Made by a program: the position numbers and the translations under genes. From the NCBI GenBank assembly GCA_002364085.1, contig DEXK01000021.1, positions 1 through 64,000 on the forward strand: a stretch of 64,000 bases of DNA, in the 5' to 3' direction. The DNA is from Balneolaceae bacterium UBA3186. Lineage in GTDB: Bacteria > Bacteroidota > Rhodothermia > Balneolales > Balneolaceae. This document shows, piece by piece, positions 32,756 through 42,670 of this stretch; position 1 is the stretch's first letter; each line of letters opens with the position of its first letter. The notes beneath the pieces were generated by a model that did not search any database, was not told the origin of the DNA, and was given only the letters and a program-made list of their open reading frames with translations.

Positions 32756-35680
32756 TTATAATTTAATTTCTAATCTCCATCTTGTTCCGGAAGGTTCTGC
32801 TGTTTCATTTGTAAGAATAGCCTCTATTTTATTTGCCCTATACTTCAGATTCGAAATTCCACTTCCTTTAAACATATCCTCATCTGATAATCCTATTCCA
32901 TTGTCTTCAACCTCTAAAATAATTCTATTCTCTTTTTTGAAAAGAACCACTTTAGAGTGATTTGCTTGGGAATGACGTACTATATTCGTAATCATTTCTT
33001 TAAATATTAACCACAAATCATGTCTTATTTTAAAATTCTTAAACCCCTTTATAGAATCGTCGAGTTCGATTTTATACTCAATTCCTTTGCTTTCAAACAT
33101 TTCTGAAGCAAATCGGTTACACTTAGCCATGAAAGATTGCCAATCATCATTATTAGGGTCTATTGCCCAAATGATATCATTTATTTTTTCCTTTGCTTCA
33201 ATAGCACTGGCATCTATTTTTCTAAGGAATTTAATAGATTCACTTGAGATATCCCTTTTCGCGGCTTCGCTAAAAAAGCTAATACTGCTTAGCGTGCCAC
33301 TCAGATCATCATGAAGATCTTTTGAAATTCTATTTCTGGTAGCTTCCTCTCTAAGCAGATAAAACAATCTATATCTAAATAAGGCATAAGAAATTAGAAC
33401 GATTGTTATGATCAGACCTAAAATAAAATACCACCTTTTCCAAAATGGAGGAGCTATATAGAAAGAAATAGTACTCGAATAAGTTACTGTTTCTTTCTTT
33501 GTGTTGACCGCCCGGATTACGAATTTATAATCGCCTGATGATAAGCCTGAGAAATTGATTGTTCTTCTTTTGTTTACGGGAATCCAGTTTTCACTTAAAC
33601 CCAACAGTCTATATTCTAAATTATTTCTGTCAGGATTAATGAAATTGAGATATGAAAAATCGAATTGGATAAAATCTTTACCCTCTTTCAGGTTAAAGTT
33701 TCTCTCAACTATTGTGTTATAGATTTTACCATCTACATTCATTTCATAAACCACCACATTTCCTTTAAAAACTTGGTCTTTGATCTTGTTGGGATCGAAA
33801 AAAGTAAACCCTTCTACTCCTCCAAAATACATCCTCTCTTTTGAGTCTTTGAAGTAAGCTCCTCCATTAAATTCATTGCTTAGTAATCCATCTGATTTAC
33901 TGAAGTTCTCAAAATTTATTTCTTCAGTATCAAATTTGGAAATCCCTGAGTTTGTACTAAGCCAAAGATTGTGCTCGGTATCTTCCAATATTCCATACAC
34001 AACATCGCTGGGGAGACCATCACCTATTGTAAATGCTTTAAAAGATTCCTTTTCAGGATCGTAATTATATAATCCTGAATATGTACCTAACCAAATTCTT
34101 TTTTTGGTGTCCTCATAAATGACTTGAATCCTTGAAGGTGATCTTTGTTTTTTGTTATTGATGATTTCAGGTACAATACGCTTAAAGCTAGTATCAGCCT
34201 TATTAAATACAACCAATCCTTGAGAGAAAGTACCTATTAAAACTTCTTTTTCATTAATCGACTTAATTGACAAAACCCTATCATTTTTGAGGTAATCCGG
34301 GACTCGTATTTCTTCTTGCAATTCATCATTTGTAACAACATAAAAACCTTGATAAGCGCCCGCTATTACTTCATTTTCGGAAATTACCTCGAGACTTAGA
34401 ATACTTTCATTTTCCAGTTTTTTTATTCTTGTTATTCGATCTGAATCAGATCTAATTTTAAACTTCTTTAATCCAAAGCCATCTGTCGCAACCCAATATT
34501 GCCCGTTATCATCTTTTTCTATGGCAATTATGCTTTCATTGTTAAATCCTTCTATGTTAGTAAACGTCTCGTTGGCTTGGTTAAACAATAAAAGCCCCTT
34601 TTGTTCTGTACCAATTAATATATCTCCATTATCAAGTTCATTAAAAGAGAGTATTACATCCGAAACCAGTTTTTGGTTTGTAGATTCACTTGAATACCCT
34701 TGAAACTGAAACCGGTCTTTATGGTAGTTGCTCAGCCCTGCATTATTGGTTCCTACCCAAATAATTTCATTAGAATCTTCGAAAAGGGTTCTAATGCTTG
34801 AGCTTTGAAGTTGAAATTCATTCTGTTTTTGAGGCGAAAAGTGATGTAAAACCTCGCCTGTATTGTTTGTTAAATATAGACCTTCTGAATCTGTAGCCAT
34901 CCAAATATTGGATTCCTTGTCGATCAGAATATCAGATACTTCTACTCCTCTAAATGCTTTATTTAATTCAACTATTTCCTTACTACTTAGATTAAGTACT
35001 AAAATACCATTAGTTCTTGTACCAACTATTAGTTCACTTTGACTTCTAAATTCCAGAGCCCTGATCTCCATGTTCTTCAAATAACTTGAACTTCCCTGAG
35101 CATTCTGTAATACAACACCATCTGAAGTAGCCAGAAATATCTGATCAGCTATAATTTTGATATCCCAAATCGTTGACTTCCGGTCTACTATTTTGGTAGT
35201 GCTGTTTGTACTTAAATCGTATTTATATAATCCATCTTTTCTGGTTCCAATAAACAGATCGTTTCCTGAAATTTCCAGACTAGTGATATTGGTCCTTAGT
35301 TCACAAACTTCTGAATTTTGAAGAACACATAGATTTTGAAACGTATTTGTTTTTGGATTGAGCCTATCTACTCCTCCACCGTCAGTACCAACCCAAATAA
35401 AACCATATTTATCTTTAGCTAAAGATCTTACCGACCGGTTACTTATAGAATTTGAATCATCATAAACAGGGTAATAAGTAACGAATTTATTGTTATCGAA
35501 TCTGTTTAAACCGTCTCTGGTTCCAATCCAAATATATCCAAGATCATCTTCAAGAAAGGCATAAACCGTAGATTGAGACAATCCTTCTTCTAAGGAGTAA
35601 TTATAAAAGTTAGAAGAAATATTTTGTGATGTGATATCAAATGGGATAAACATCAATAAAGACAATATAAGAAGCCGCAT
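32756..35680 (-). CDS. hybrid-less propeller sensor histidine kinase (HK3)
   Basis: A 974-residue membrane sensor kinase. After a signal peptide (ILSLLMFIPFDITSQ) come many two-component-regulator propeller repeats (YIWIGTRDGLNRFD, then FIWVGTDGGGVDRLNP, WLSTNSGISKFD). A Y_Y_Y domain follows (NLEYRLLGLSENWIPVN, then YKFVIRAVNTKKE) and one membrane helix (WYFILGLIITIVLISYALF). The cytoplasmic part has a HisKA_3 dimerisation domain with H790 in KDLHDDLSGTLSS and a HATPase (ITNIVRHSQ, then EVEDNGIGL). It signals to a NarL-type regulator, most simply RR2, 44 nt downstream. The periplasmic ligand is unknown. Its kinase core is very similar to HK2. Confidence 0.92.
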   Translation of the reverse strand: MRLLILSLLMFIPFDITSQNISSNFYNYSLEEGLSQSTVYAFLEDDLGYIWIGTRDGLNRFDNNKFVTYYPVYDDSNSISNRSVRSLAKDKYGFIWVGTDGGGVDRLNPKTNTFQNLCVLQNSEVCELRTNITSLEISGNDLFIGTRKDGLYKYDLSTNSTTKIVDRKSTIWDIKIIADQIFLATSDGVVLQNAQGSSSYLKNMEIRALEFRSQSELIVGTRTNGILVLNLSSKEIVELNKAFRGVEVSDILIDKESNIWMATDSEGLYLTNNTGEVLHHFSPQKQNEFQLQSSSIRTLFEDSNEIIWVGTNNAGLSNYHKDRFQFQGYSSESTNQKLVSDVILSFNELDNGDILIGTEQKGLLLFNQANETFTNIEGFNNESIIAIEKDDNGQYWVATDGFGLKKFKIRSDSDRITRIKKLENESILSLEVISENEVIAGAYQGFYVVTNDELQEEIRVPDYLKNDRVLSIKSINEKEVLIGTFSQGLVVFNKADTSFKRIVPEIINNKKQRSPSRIQVIYEDTKKRIWLGTYSGLYNYDPEKESFKAFTIGDGLPSDVVYGILEDTEHNLWLSTNSGISKFDTEEINFENFSKSDGLLSNEFNGGAYFKDSKERMYFGGVEGFTFFDPNKIKDQVFKGNVVVYEMNVDGKIYNTIVERNFNLKEGKDFIQFDFSYLNFINPDRNNLEYRLLGLSENWIPVNKRRTINFSGLSSGDYKFVIRAVNTKKETVTYSSTISFYIAPPFWKRWYFILGLIITIVLISYALFRYRLFYLLREEATRNRISKDLHDDLSGTLSSISFFSEAAKRDISSESIKFLRKIDASAIEAKEKINDIIWAIDPNNDDWQSFMAKCNRFASEMFESKGIEYKIELDDSIKGFKNFKIRHDLWLIFKEMITNIVRHSQANHSKVVLFKKENRIILEVEDNGIGLSDEDMFKGSGISNLKYRANKIEAILTNETAEPSGTRWRLEIKL

Positions 35681-35751
35681 AAAGACGTTTAGTTTAAAAT
35701 TCCTGATATTGCTTTCAAAAAATATGGCGTAAAACCGCTAAAATTGGCTGT

Positions 35752-37725
35752 CTATAAAGAAAAAACTAACTCCCACTTTGTTCCTTTTCCTGGATGTGAT
35801 TCCAATGCCAACTTAGATTTTTTACTTATTGATGATACTCTTTTTTTGATATTATCCAATCCATTTCCTTTATGATTTTTACCCGTATCAAAACCAATTC
35901 CATTATCCTCTACTTTAACGATAAAAGAATTGTTAATGCTGCTAAAAACGACGCAAGCATCAGAAGCTTCTGAGTGACGTACTAAATTAGTAATTATCTC
36001 CTTATATACCAGCCAAAGCTCTTTTCTGGCTTCAATTTTCATTGGCACTTCTGAAGTTGTATCGATTTCAATTTGATATTCAATGTCTTTAGACTCAAAC
36101 ATTTTTGATGCATACCGTTTACATTTCGTTAAAAATGCTTCCCAATCGTCATTCTCAGGATCTATTGCCCAAATAATATCATTAATCTTTTCTTTGGCTT
36201 CGATTGCGCTTTCATCTATTCTTTTAAGAAATTTATTTGAATCCTGTGAATCGTCTCGTTTTGCTGCTTCACTAAAAAAGCTGATACTACTCAAGGTAGC
36301 ACTCAAGTCATCGTGCAAATCTCTGGCAATCTTATTTCTTGTTCTCTCTTCTTGCAACAGGAAATGAATTCTATATCGATAAAATATATACCCCGTTAAA
36401 AGTATCAATAAGATTAATACAACTGCATTTCTTGTTTTAACAGTCCCCAATTCATTAGCTACCTCAGCTAACTCCTGATTTTTTGCCCTCATTTGAAAGC
36501 GTACTCTTGAGATGGCTTCTTCCATCTCTTCACCCCTTTTTTCTAAAATTGCCTTACTATCAATTAAATGTCTTGTGACATTGTACGCAGTTTCATATTC
36601 TCCCATACTATTCAAAATTTCACCCTTCAAAACCCAGACATCGATCTCTAATATACTTGAGGGCATTCTTGACACTTGTTGCTCTGCGAGACCTATCATA
36701 TTTAGAGCCTCCGTAAATTCCTTCTTTAAGTATAAAATTTTCGACTTCAACAAATAATACTCAACACGAGCAGGTAGCTGTAATCGGTTTATATTAAAGC
36801 TATCCAAAAAAGGTAATTGTCCTTCAGCCTGCTTTACCTCTTTAATATCTAGATATGCCTGAGCTAAAAATAGATGACTAAGAAAATCTTTCTGTGGTAA
36901 AGATTTTTGTATTTCTACCGCTTCCTCAAACTTAGTGATAGCTTCTTTGTAGTTACCGAGAGTTCTCTCTAAAGTACCATAGCTTTTTTTAATAGAAACA
37001 AGTCTGATCGGGTCTAATTCAGTTGAATTATCGCATTCATCTAATAATTCCTTTGCTTTCTCAAGCTCATTATTAACCCGGTAAGCATTACTCATTCTCA
37101 ATAACGTTTCACACCTGCCCCCAATTCCTGTTTCAGAGTCTAACAATTGTTCGTATTGAGCTATTGCAATTTCGGTTGCCCCAACTCGTACATATAAATT
37201 GGCAAGGCGTTCTATCAAGAATTCTTTTTCAAACCCTTCTATCTCTTTATCATTTACAATTTCAATTGCTTCCAGAAATTGTTCTTCAGATTTTAGAAAT
37301 TCATTATTCCTCAAATAGAGATTACCTAAGCTTATTTTTAAGCTCAAAATTTGTTGTTTTTCATTTAATTGCTCAAAGAGCTGAATACTTTTTTCAGCGA
37401 AATAAATTGCTGAATCAGGTCTTGGTCTCTCCCAGTATTTAGACAGGATGAGGTTATAAAAAGCTTGTTTCTTAGTTACTTCAACTTCGTTTAACTCCAA
37501 CACCAACTCAGCAACTTCAGGAATTACTCTTGGATTGGAGAGAAAAGTCTGGAGGGTAAATTGATAGTACCTTATAAGTAATGAATCCTGGTTAGTAATA
37601 TCTGAAATCGAGGATTTAAAACTTTCGATGGATTGACGGCTTGGTGGCAACTGGTTCGCTGTGTTTTGAGCTTGAATTTCAAAAGTTAGAAAACAAACTA
37701 ATACTACCACAATAAGTCTTGTCAT
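35752..37725 (-). CDS. TPR-containing sensor histidine kinase (HK2)
   Basis: A 657-residue kinase. After a signal peptide (LIVVVLVCFLTFEIQAQ) comes a tetratricopeptide-repeat region (about 60-390; e.g. ISLGNLYLRNNEFLKSEEQF, then SYGTLERTLGNYKEAITKFE). Next are a membrane helix (AVVLILLILLTGYIFY) and a HisKA_3 core with H471 in RDLHDDLSATLSSISFFSEA. The HATPase has VEDNGIGFD. The core shares long identical stretches with HK3 (AIEAKEKINDIIWAIDP), so the two arose by duplication and swapped their sensor halves (TPR versus propeller). It lies between RR1 and HK3 and has no private regulator directly downstream. Confidence 0.92.
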   Translation of the reverse strand: MTRLIVVVLVCFLTFEIQAQNTANQLPPSRQSIESFKSSISDITNQDSLLIRYYQFTLQTFLSNPRVIPEVAELVLELNEVEVTKKQAFYNLILSKYWERPRPDSAIYFAEKSIQLFEQLNEKQQILSLKISLGNLYLRNNEFLKSEEQFLEAIEIVNDKEIEGFEKEFLIERLANLYVRVGATEIAIAQYEQLLDSETGIGGRCETLLRMSNAYRVNNELEKAKELLDECDNSTELDPIRLVSIKKSYGTLERTLGNYKEAITKFEEAVEIQKSLPQKDFLSHLFLAQAYLDIKEVKQAEGQLPFLDSFNINRLQLPARVEYYLLKSKILYLKKEFTEALNMIGLAEQQVSRMPSSILEIDVWVLKGEILNSMGEYETAYNVTRHLIDSKAILEKRGEEMEEAISRVRFQMRAKNQELAEVANELGTVKTRNAVVLILLILLTGYIFYRYRIHFLLQEERTRNKIARDLHDDLSATLSSISFFSEAAKRDDSQDSNKFLKRIDESAIEAKEKINDIIWAIDPENDDWEAFLTKCKRYASKMFESKDIEYQIEIDTTSEVPMKIEARKELWLVYKEIITNLVRHSEASDACVVFSSINNSFIVKVEDNGIGFDTGKNHKGNGLDNIKKRVSSISKKSKLALESHPGKGTKWELVFSL

Positions 37726-37818
37726 ACCAAATGTCCTTAAAAATGTCCTGTTTTTTTATGGTACAGAGAATACTAAAACGAAATGTTACTTTCAGTATAA
37801 AATCTAGATTCAGAAAAA

Positions 37819-38466
37819 TCAGATTGCAATAAGGTTTCTGTTTATACCTTTTGAAACCGCTTCGGACCTGGAATTGACTTCCAATTTTTTATAAATACCT
37901 CTTATATGATGTCTCACTCCATCAACGGAAAGAAATATCTTTTTACCAATTTCTGCATAAGATCTTCCTGTAGCCAGTTCACGAAGGATCTCCAATTCTC
38001 TTTCTGATAGCTGCTTCTCCGGAGGGAGAGATTTTATATGGAAGGTGTTTATCACTTTTCTGGCAATGTTAGGAGTCATTGGCGATCCTCCACTCATTGC
38101 CTGACGAATCGCCTTAACAAGATCTTCCGGGGAGGTTTTTTTTAATAAATACCCAACTGCACCAGCTTTAACTGCATTGAATATATTTTCATCATCATCA
38201 AACACGGTAGCCATTAACATTTCGGCTTTAAGGTTATGACTTTTGATTTTTTTAACGCCTTCAATTCCTGAGATCCCGGGCAATTCTATATCCATAATTA
38301 TAAGATCGCATTTCTTAAGCTCGTCGGAGTCCCATGCATCTTCGAAAGATTCAAAGCTTCCTATCACACACATGTCTTGTTCCAGATCGATGAATGTTTC
38401 CCAACCTTCACGCATATATGGGTTATCCTCAACTATGCCAACCTTGATCAAATTTTCCATATCCAA
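37819..38466 (-). CDS. NarL/LuxR-type response regulator (RR1)
   Basis: A 215-residue regulator with acidic pocket E13-D14, phosphoacceptor D59 (LIIMDIELPGISG), Lys in GYLLKKTSPEDL and a C-terminal LuxR helix-turn-helix (LATGRSYAEIGKKIFLSVDG, then VRHHIRGIYKKLEVNSRSEA). It is a paralogue of RR2. It lies 60 nt downstream of HK1, which is its most likely kinase, and 93 nt upstream of HK2. Confidence 0.92.
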   Translation of the reverse strand: MDMENLIKVGIVEDNPYMREGWETFIDLEQDMCVIGSFESFEDAWDSDELKKCDLIIMDIELPGISGIEGVKKIKSHNLKAEMLMATVFDDDENIFNAVKAGAVGYLLKKTSPEDLVKAIRQAMSGGSPMTPNIARKVINTFHIKSLPPEKQLSERELEILRELATGRSYAEIGKKIFLSVDGVRHHIRGIYKKLEVNSRSEAVSKGINRNLIAI

Positions 38467-38526
38467 ATGATTTTATTTCAATATATCTAAATGCCGCATG
38501 CATATGGCTACATGATGATGTGGTAA

Positions 38527-41388
38527 TTACAATGGAACTTCGATAATCCAGCTTGTTCCTTCTGCGACTATTGATTCAAGACTCACTTCTCCATCGATCG
38601 CTTCTACTCTTTTTTTGATATTTTGAATTCCATTTCCTGATTCAACAGCCTTCATATCAAAGCCTTTTCCTTTGTCTCTGATCGTAATGTTCAACTTGTT
38701 AGATTGAGTTTTAAATCGGATCAATACATATTCAGCTTCAGCATGTTTGGTTATATTAGTAATGATTTCTTTGAATATAAGCCAAAGATTCTTCCTTAAT
38801 TCCATTTCAAGTTGACCGGGAATATTTTCATCCATTTCTAATGAATATTCAATGCCTTGGGCTTCTAAAATATCGGATGCATGCCGTCTACATTTGGTTA
38901 AGAAGTTTACCCATTCATCATGTGTTGGATTTATCGTCCATACAATATCACTGATCTTTTCTTTGGCTTCATCTGCACTTTTTTCGATTAATCCTATAAA
39001 CCGCTCCTGATTTTCTTTATTCGGATTTTTGGTAATTGCTTTAGCAAAGTTGCTGATACCAATTAGTGTCCCTGACAGATCATCGTGCAGATCATCGGCA
39101 ATTCTGTTTCTTACTCCCTGAATTTTTAAGATTTGATTTATTCTGATCTTATAGATGCCATATAAAATTCCTGCTATCACAATCAAGTATAACATGTACG
39201 CCCACCAAGTTCTGTACCAGGGTGGTAAGATGGTGAAGGTGATAGTATCTATTTCACCATCTGCCTCATATACGTTTCGGCTTTTAACCTTAAAGACATA
39301 CTCTCCTTCACCTAGGTTTGTATAATCTTTTTGAGTTTCAAGACTCCATGTACTCCAGTCATTATCAAAACCATCCAATTTATATTGATATGTATTTCGT
39401 TCAGGATCTATATAACTAGTTGCAGCATAAGTAAAACGAATTTCATTATCGCTATATGTAAGTGTAATTGTCTCTTCTGGTTCTCCAAAACCACCGTAAA
39501 TCAAAGAATCTCTATTTACAAAAAAGCCGGTGATATTTGTTTTAAAGTCGTAATCATAACTCCAATCTTTATCCGACAACTTATACACACCATTTACACC
39601 CCCAAACCATACTTCATCATTGCTACACTCAATTGTGTAAATATTCCCGCCCCCTATGGTTTCGAATTTTGATGAATTTACATTCCATTTACCTTTCTCA
39701 TAGAATACTTTTTTTATCTTAAAATTATTTTGAATCCAAATATCTCCTGATGGACATTGTTTAAAGTCATGAACTTGTTTTTGAGTTAGATCCGGATCAA
39801 TTTTTCTTAAGAAATTACTTTTACTGAACTCCTCTTGAGTTTTATCATAAACATAAAGACCCGTTAATGTATCTGCTCCTTCAACAGAAATATAAACTTC
39901 GCCATTGATTACATCCATTTTGTTAATTCGATTTATGCCTTTGGGGAGTTCTAATTCAATTACATTTTGCTGGTTATACTTATAAGTGTAAATATTTTGT
40001 AAATCATTAAAGTAGAATTCATTATTGATTTTTATAGCATTTTTTATCCCGGAAACTTTCAAGTTAAGAGGATGCACTAATCTGTAATCACTGTAAATTC
40101 CCCCCTCTCCAATCCACAAATCCTCATTATTATCGTAATCTGAAATTCCAGCAAAGAAATTAATCTCTGTTTTTTTTGAAAACTTTTTTTCGTTCTCATT
40201 CAATTCAAATAATCCATCACTATTAAAATATACAAGCTTGTTATCCCTTACTCCTATATTGATAGAGTTTTGAGTATTACCTGATGTAGCTATAGCACTG
40301 AACTGAAATGTTCTGTTTATATCGTTTATAGTACCTAAATAAATTTCATTAGTAGTTTGTGCAAGTACTTTATCATTTATTGAAGCTACTTTTAATACCT
40401 CATCACCTATTCCATCTCCGATCATAAAGTTGTTTAGACTATTTTGCATGGGGATTTTTTGTATTCCGCCCCATAATCCTAACCATAATGTATTTTCATG
40501 ATCTAAATACAAATCCAGTACAGAGTTAGTAAAAGCACCGTTACTGGTATCAAATATTTTAATAAGCTCTCCCTGTCTGCTATAAAAAAATACACCACCA
40601 TCGAGTGTAGCTATTGCTAATACATTATCATTGATTAATTCGGCTTTGTAGATATAGCTTTTGATTAATTCTTGCTCTCTTTGAACATCAAATTTGGAAA
40701 AATTTATACCATCAAATGAATACAAACCTGAATCCACGTGACCCAGTATAATGTTATTTTCAAAGCCTGATAGCGCAAATGATATTTTATCGCCTTTAAA
40801 AATTTCACTTTTTTCTAAATAGCTAAACTTCTCATTTTCAAATTTGTGAATACCAGCTTTCGAAGCAAAATACTTTTGAGATTTTAGCATAAAACTGATG
40901 GAAGAGTTAATTTCTTTTAAACGATAAGAATGCAAAATGTCATTCTTTAAAACCTCAAGCCCTTTATTTCCAAAAAAGAATACCGAACTATCATCTTCGA
41001 AAATACTGATATGTTGCTGAACCGAATCAATGCTTTCGTATATTTTGTTAGATAGAGAATGGTAGGTAAAGTTATTAACTGAATCCGCATCTATATAACC
41101 AAAATCATATTGACCACTTGCATAAAACTTTCCTTCTTTAGACAAAAATAGTGCTGTTCCCCTTCCGCGTTCACCAATATGAATACTTTCCCAGCTGTTC
41201 CCATCAAAAAAAGTAAGCCCTTCACCTTGTGCAAAGTATATTATTTGATTCGAATCTTGTTTTATATCCCATATTTGTTGGTGAGCCCTATATTCTTTGG
41301 GTGAATAGTATTTAGAAACAAAAAACCCTTGACAAAAAACTGACAAGGGTGTTAAGGAACATAAAAATATTAGAATTAAGGTTTTCAA
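38527..41388 (-). CDS. propeller sensor histidine kinase (HK1)
   Basis: A 953-residue kinase with signal peptide MKTLILIFLCSLTPLSVFCQ and a degenerate propeller sensor (IWDIKQDSNQIIYFAQGEGL, then LWLGLWGGIQKIP). A Y_Y_Y domain (YQYKLDGFDNDWSTWS), a membrane helix (WAYMLYLIVIAGILYGIYKI) and a HisKA_3 core with H768 in DDLHDDLSGTLIGISNF follow. The HATPase contains ITNITKHAEAEY and RDKGKGFD. The core is related to HK2 and HK3 but clearly more diverged. A terminator-like hairpin (41320-41350) lies inside its first 25 codons. The lipoprotein gene ends 13 nt before its start. Confidence 0.92.
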   Translation of the reverse strand: MKTLILIFLCSLTPLSVFCQGFFVSKYYSPKEYRAHQQIWDIKQDSNQIIYFAQGEGLTFFDGNSWESIHIGERGRGTALFLSKEGKFYASGQYDFGYIDADSVNNFTYHSLSNKIYESIDSVQQHISIFEDDSSVFFFGNKGLEVLKNDILHSYRLKEINSSISFMLKSQKYFASKAGIHKFENEKFSYLEKSEIFKGDKISFALSGFENNIILGHVDSGLYSFDGINFSKFDVQREQELIKSYIYKAELINDNVLAIATLDGGVFFYSRQGELIKIFDTSNGAFTNSVLDLYLDHENTLWLGLWGGIQKIPMQNSLNNFMIGDGIGDEVLKVASINDKVLAQTTNEIYLGTINDINRTFQFSAIATSGNTQNSINIGVRDNKLVYFNSDGLFELNENEKKFSKKTEINFFAGISDYDNNEDLWIGEGGIYSDYRLVHPLNLKVSGIKNAIKINNEFYFNDLQNIYTYKYNQQNVIELELPKGINRINKMDVINGEVYISVEGADTLTGLYVYDKTQEEFSKSNFLRKIDPDLTQKQVHDFKQCPSGDIWIQNNFKIKKVFYEKGKWNVNSSKFETIGGGNIYTIECSNDEVWFGGVNGVYKLSDKDWSYDYDFKTNITGFFVNRDSLIYGGFGEPEETITLTYSDNEIRFTYAATSYIDPERNTYQYKLDGFDNDWSTWSLETQKDYTNLGEGEYVFKVKSRNVYEADGEIDTITFTILPPWYRTWWAYMLYLIVIAGILYGIYKIRINQILKIQGVRNRIADDLHDDLSGTLIGISNFAKAITKNPNKENQERFIGLIEKSADEAKEKISDIVWTINPTHDEWVNFLTKCRRHASDILEAQGIEYSLEMDENIPGQLEMELRKNLWLIFKEIITNITKHAEAEYVLIRFKTQSNKLNITIRDKGKGFDMKAVESGNGIQNIKKRVEAIDGEVSLESIVAEGTSWIIEVPL
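41320..41350 (-). terminator. terminator-like hairpin inside the 5' end of the HK1 gene
   Basis: On the minus strand ACCCTTG, a 12-nt T-rich loop and CAAGGGT are followed by five T. It lies 38-68 nt inside the HK1 reading frame and 52 nt after the lipoprotein stop. It has every hallmark of an intrinsic terminator but overlaps codons for the signal-peptide end. It could attenuate kinase expression relative to the lipoprotein, or be chance. Confidence 0.5.
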
Positions 41389-41401
41389 ACTCTAATAAGA
41401 A

Positions 41402-41881
41402 TTAACCATTACAATTTTCATACCTTGGATCACATACATGACCGAGTTCATGACCTGGTTCTATTTTTATTGCCGATTCGATTAATATCTTAAATTCCAA
41501 GTACCCATCTTCTGTAACAGTAACATAGCTACGATTCGAGTTAAGATAGTGATCAAATAAAAAGTCTAAATTATGTAAACTATCTGTATTGGCTGTTTCG
41601 GCAACTCTGAAGACTAATAAATTTCCTGACTTAATGGTTCTGGTCGTATCGCGTTGAGCTGTTAATTCTGAAGTAAATTCCCCAGTATTCTTATCTAAAA
41701 AAGCTCCTTCTCTGATATTGGGACTATTAGCTTTCTGTTTTTCTATAAAGACATCAACCTTGGAAGTTGTTTCATTGATCAGTGAAAGTTCAAATTTTTT
41801 AAGTTCATTTTGCTCGTAGCAATTACTAAAGAATATTAGACTAAAACTAAGAAGTAAAAATAAAGACAGCTGATTTTTCAT
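41402..41881 (-). CDS. small lipoprotein at the head of the signalling operon
   Basis: A 159-residue protein with a lipoprotein-type signal (LSLFLLLSFSLIFFSNC, Cys 21). The mature part has no recognised domain. A central section resembles a beta-sandwich (VDVFIEKQKANSPNI, then LLVFRVAETANTDSLHNLDF). It ends with GHELGHVCDPRYENCNG, which contains two Cys that may form a disulfide. It is the first gene of the operon leading into HK1 (13-nt gap). It could be an extracytoplasmic accessory sensor or a target, but that is inference from position only. Confidence 0.65.
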   Translation of the reverse strand: MKNQLSLFLLLSFSLIFFSNCYEQNELKKFELSLINETTSKVDVFIEKQKANSPNIREGAFLDKNTGEFTSELTAQRDTTRTIKSGNLLVFRVAETANTDSLHNLDFLFDHYLNSNRSYVTVTEDGYLEFKILIESAIKIEPGHELGHVCDPRYENCNG

Positions 41882-42130
41882 AGTTCAAAGTGTGTTGAAG
41901 TTTCGAAAATACTAAATCAATTCATCTAATTAATCACTACCTGTTCATGCAGTTTTCCAATTTCCGATTAAGAACGAATAGACTGTAGTTTATAAGATAG
42001 TGTAAATAAAGTTTTATCAAAGAATTAAACAATTAACGCTTTATAAAAAACCATTTAACTAATCCTAATTAAACAAATTTTTTACTTTAAATCTTAAAAG
42101 ATCATTATTAGCAATGAGAAGTCAGCTTTA

Positions 42131-42670
42131 TCATTGTATAAAATCAGAAAAACCCGGAGAATTCATAAATTCATTCTGGTATCTATTGTTAGAACTAAGA
42201 CCACTTTCAATCAACTGTCGAACTTGAGGTTTACTAATCCCAACTTTAACAAAGCCTCTGTACACTCCATCTGTCATTATTGATTCTTTAAAACTGACTT
42301 CGGCTGATTCTTCAATTTTGTAATGAGCGTTACGAAGCATCATAATAAAATTAGATTCATTTACAATACTTGAACCATCTCTCGAGAGTTCTTTTCGTAC
42401 ATCTTCAAGCTCTTTTGCGATATAACTTTCCAACAAAGCTCGGGCTTCTTTTTCAGCTCTTAACTCTGCGGTTTTAGGATCTGAGGAGACTGCGGTTGCA
42501 CGAGCATAAAAACGCGTCGAGTCAGAGTAAAACTCATAAGCGCCATACCACGTCGGATACAGTGTATTATTTACTGATATATTTTTGTTAGTTAGTTCAC
42601 TTGCTCCTGAGCATGCCAAAGCTAAAAGTGCAACGCTGATCAGAAGTGTTCTTGAAATATATTTCATCAA
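42131..42670 (-). CDS. LPP20-like lipoprotein
   Basis: A 179-residue protein with lipobox signal LLISVALLALAC. The mature domain looks like the LPP20/FlgT-like fold: PTWYGAYEFYSDSTRFYARA, then SDPKTAELRAEKEARALLES and GVYRGFVKVGISKPQVRQLI. Such domains occur in surface lipoproteins of unknown function. Its start overlaps the protease stop by 4 nt (ATGA), so expression is coupled to the HtrA-type gene. No terminator was seen in the 249-bp gap that follows. Confidence 0.8.
   Translation of the reverse strand: MMKYISRTLLISVALLALACSGASELTNKNISVNNTLYPTWYGAYEFYSDSTRFYARATAVSSDPKTAELRAEKEARALLESYIAKELEDVRKELSRDGSSIVNESNFIMMLRNAHYKIEESAEVSFKESIMTDGVYRGFVKVGISKPQVRQLIESGLSSNNRYQNEFMNSPGFSDFIQ

Noticed and set aside
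41402..41470. HELGH (a minimal HExxH zinc-protease motif) at the C-terminus of the 159-aa lipoprotein
   Set aside because: The motif is 17 residues from the end with no third ligand and no protease fold before it, so it is probably coincidental.
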